Below, piece after piece: positions 63,102 through 64,000 of a stretch of DNA of 64,000 nucleotides. The notes below the pieces were generated by a model that ran no database searches, was not told the DNA's origin, and saw nothing but the letters and a program-made list of their open reading frames with translations. Source of the DNA: Yoonia sp. Lineage in GTDB: Bacteria; Pseudomonadota; Alphaproteobacteria; Rhodobacterales; Rhodobacteraceae. Each line of letters begins with the position of its first letter. Positions within the stretch are counted from its first letter, which is position 1. Both the position numbers and the translations under genes were made by a program. The stretch spans positions 1 through 64,000 of the forward strand of contig NZ_JACUUJ010000015.1 of the NCBI RefSeq assembly GCF_014859355.1, read 5' to 3'.

Positions 63102-63998
63102 ATGACACATCAGCCCATGCATATAAACCTAAAAGCGATGTTGTGGATGGTGGGCGCAATCGCGTCCTTTACCACGATGGCGGTCGCGGGCCGCGTGGTC
63201 AGCGTTGAACTTGATACCTTTGAAATCATGTTTTACCGCAGCCTGGTCGGCATTGTCATCGTGTTGGGCCTTGTGACCGCGACGGGCCGTTTGCACCAGA
63301 TTGGCCGACAACGGCTTGGTCTGCATCTGACGCGCAACATCTGTCACTTTATCGGGCAGAATCTGTGGTTTTTTGCGATTGCCGTTATTCCGCTTGCACA
63401 GGTTTTCGCACTGGAATTCACGACGCCTGTTTGGGTGATCCTGTTGTCACCGTTGATTCTGCGCGAACGGCTGACCCGGACGGGGATGATCGCCGCCGCA
63501 CTCGGGTTTGTCGGAATCCTGATCGTGGCCCGACCCGACCCTGCAAACATGAGCCCCGGTTTGCTAGCCGCTGCGGCCTGCGCGGTATTTTTTGCGCTTA
63601 GCGCGATTTTCACGCGTAAGCTGACCCAGACGGAAACCATCACCACCATCCTGATCTATCTGACAACCATGCAGGCCATCTTTGGCCTGATCTGCGCCGG
63701 CTATGACGGTGATATTGCACTGCCATCGCGAACCACGCTTCCTTGGGTGATCCTGATTGGCTGTGCGGGGCTGTCGGCGCATTTTTGTCTAACGACAGCA
63801 CTTGGGCTTGCGCCCGCCAGCATCGTGATGCCGATGGATTTTGCCCGTTTGCCGACGATCGCTGTGATCGGTGTTCTGTTTTACGATGAGCCGCTGCAAA
63901 CCCTTGTGTTTGTTGGTGCTGCCCTGATCTTCCTTGCGAACTATATCAACATGACGCAGTCCAACCCGCTGCGGCGTTTGGCACGGATCGCAAAATAA
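63102..63998 (+). CDS. EamA/DMT-family transporter
   Basis: A 298-residue protein with ten hydrophobic helices in two EamA repeats. Examples are MLWMVGAIASFTTMAVAGRVVS at the start, LEFTTPVWVILLSPLILRE ending repeat one, and PASIVMPMDFARLPTIAVIGVLFYDEPLQ in repeat two. Such transporters export amino acids, nucleosides or other metabolites; substrate unknown. The ATG at 63102 is chosen because longer frames overlap the divergent exported-protein gene. ATGs at 63117 and 63138 are alternatives. The stop lies 2 bp from the window end. Confidence 0.88.
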   Translation: MTHQPMHINLKAMLWMVGAIASFTTMAVAGRVVSVELDTFEIMFYRSLVGIVIVLGLVTATGRLHQIGRQRLGLHLTRNICHFIGQNLWFFAIAVIPLAQVFALEFTTPVWVILLSPLILRERLTRTGMIAAALGFVGILIVARPDPANMSPGLLAAAACAVFFALSAIFTRKLTQTETITTILIYLTTMQAIFGLICAGYDGDIALPSRTTLPWVILIGCAGLSAHFCLTTALGLAPASIVMPMDFARLPTIAVIGVLFYDEPLQTLVFVGAALIFLANYINMTQSNPLRRLARIAK

Positions 63999-64000
63999 AC

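Noticed and set aside
1-64000. tRNA, rRNA, CRISPR, insertion sequence or prophage
   Set aside because: I looked for cloverleaf ends, repeat-spacer periodicity, transposase motifs and phage structural genes and saw none.

Overview
The window looks like chromosomal DNA of a marine alphaproteobacterium of the Rhodobacteraceae (Roseobacter group). The signs are: the gene order dusB-ntrB-ntrC-ntrY-ntrX-trkA-trkH-hfq-hflX; a fused ispDF; NtrC and NtrX that both lack the sigma54-contacting GAFTGA loop, as in Rhodobacter; a metal-site variant HemB; a GafA-type (DUF6456) gene transfer agent activator beside a DUF6477 gene; and a non-pyrrolysine MttB paralogue. Most genes are housekeeping or transport genes. 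I see no tRNA, rRNA, CRISPR array, insertion sequence or prophage.

Layout. 1-6.1 kb: end of a possible membrane protein, SYLF lipoprotein, hemB, a small membrane protein and mfd. 6.1-10.2 kb: an acyl-CoA ligase/DsbA-like/MFS operon with a divergent XRE-cupin regulator. 10.2-17.2 kb: an orphan family-5 solute-binding protein, a candidate small RNA, bdhA, a LysE exporter, a DUF502 protein, psuK-psuG and a DUF4198 protein. 17.2-20.5 kb: a HupE/UreJ protein, then rpsB-tsf with a clear promoter and terminator. 20.6-23.3 kb: aroQ overlapping a LuxR-type quorum-sensing regulator, a 432-bp intergenic region rich in hairpins, and a CaCA antiporter. 23.3-28.7 kb: a membrane-free PhoR-like kinase, a gamma-carbonic anhydrase, gmk, yicC, a PAS protein with an upstream CtrA-type box, and class II DAHP synthase. 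28.9-37.9 kb: a GlxA/AraC regulator, a complete branched-chain amino-acid type ABC transporter (with an extra 53-residue membrane protein encoded between its two ATPases), and a penicillin-acylase family hydrolase.

37.9-49.7 kb (minus strand) is the nitrogen-sensing and potassium operon running dusB to hflX. 49.8-51.9 kb is ispDF-pgpA-cinA(C-terminal). 51.9-56.7 kb holds a MmgE/PrpD protein, a RatA/Coq10 protein, hpt, two c-type cytochromes and lipA. 56.8-60.0 kb holds the GafA-like regulator, the DUF6477 protein and the MttB-like methyltransferase. 60.1-64 kb holds guaA (promoter so close that the mRNA may be leaderless), a low-GC sulfotransferase-like gene, a degenerate zinc-protease-like protein and an EamA transporter.

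The observations most worth following are the GafA homologue with its operator-like promoter region, the translationally coupled small membrane protein inside the liv operon, the candidate small RNA at about 12.18-12.25 kb, the hairpin cluster at 21.98-22.17 kb, the LuxR solo with altered pocket residues, the GAFTGA-less NtrC/NtrX pair, and a dispersed GC-rich 3'-end repeat present three times. Regulatory sites were read by eye; none has been tested computationally.
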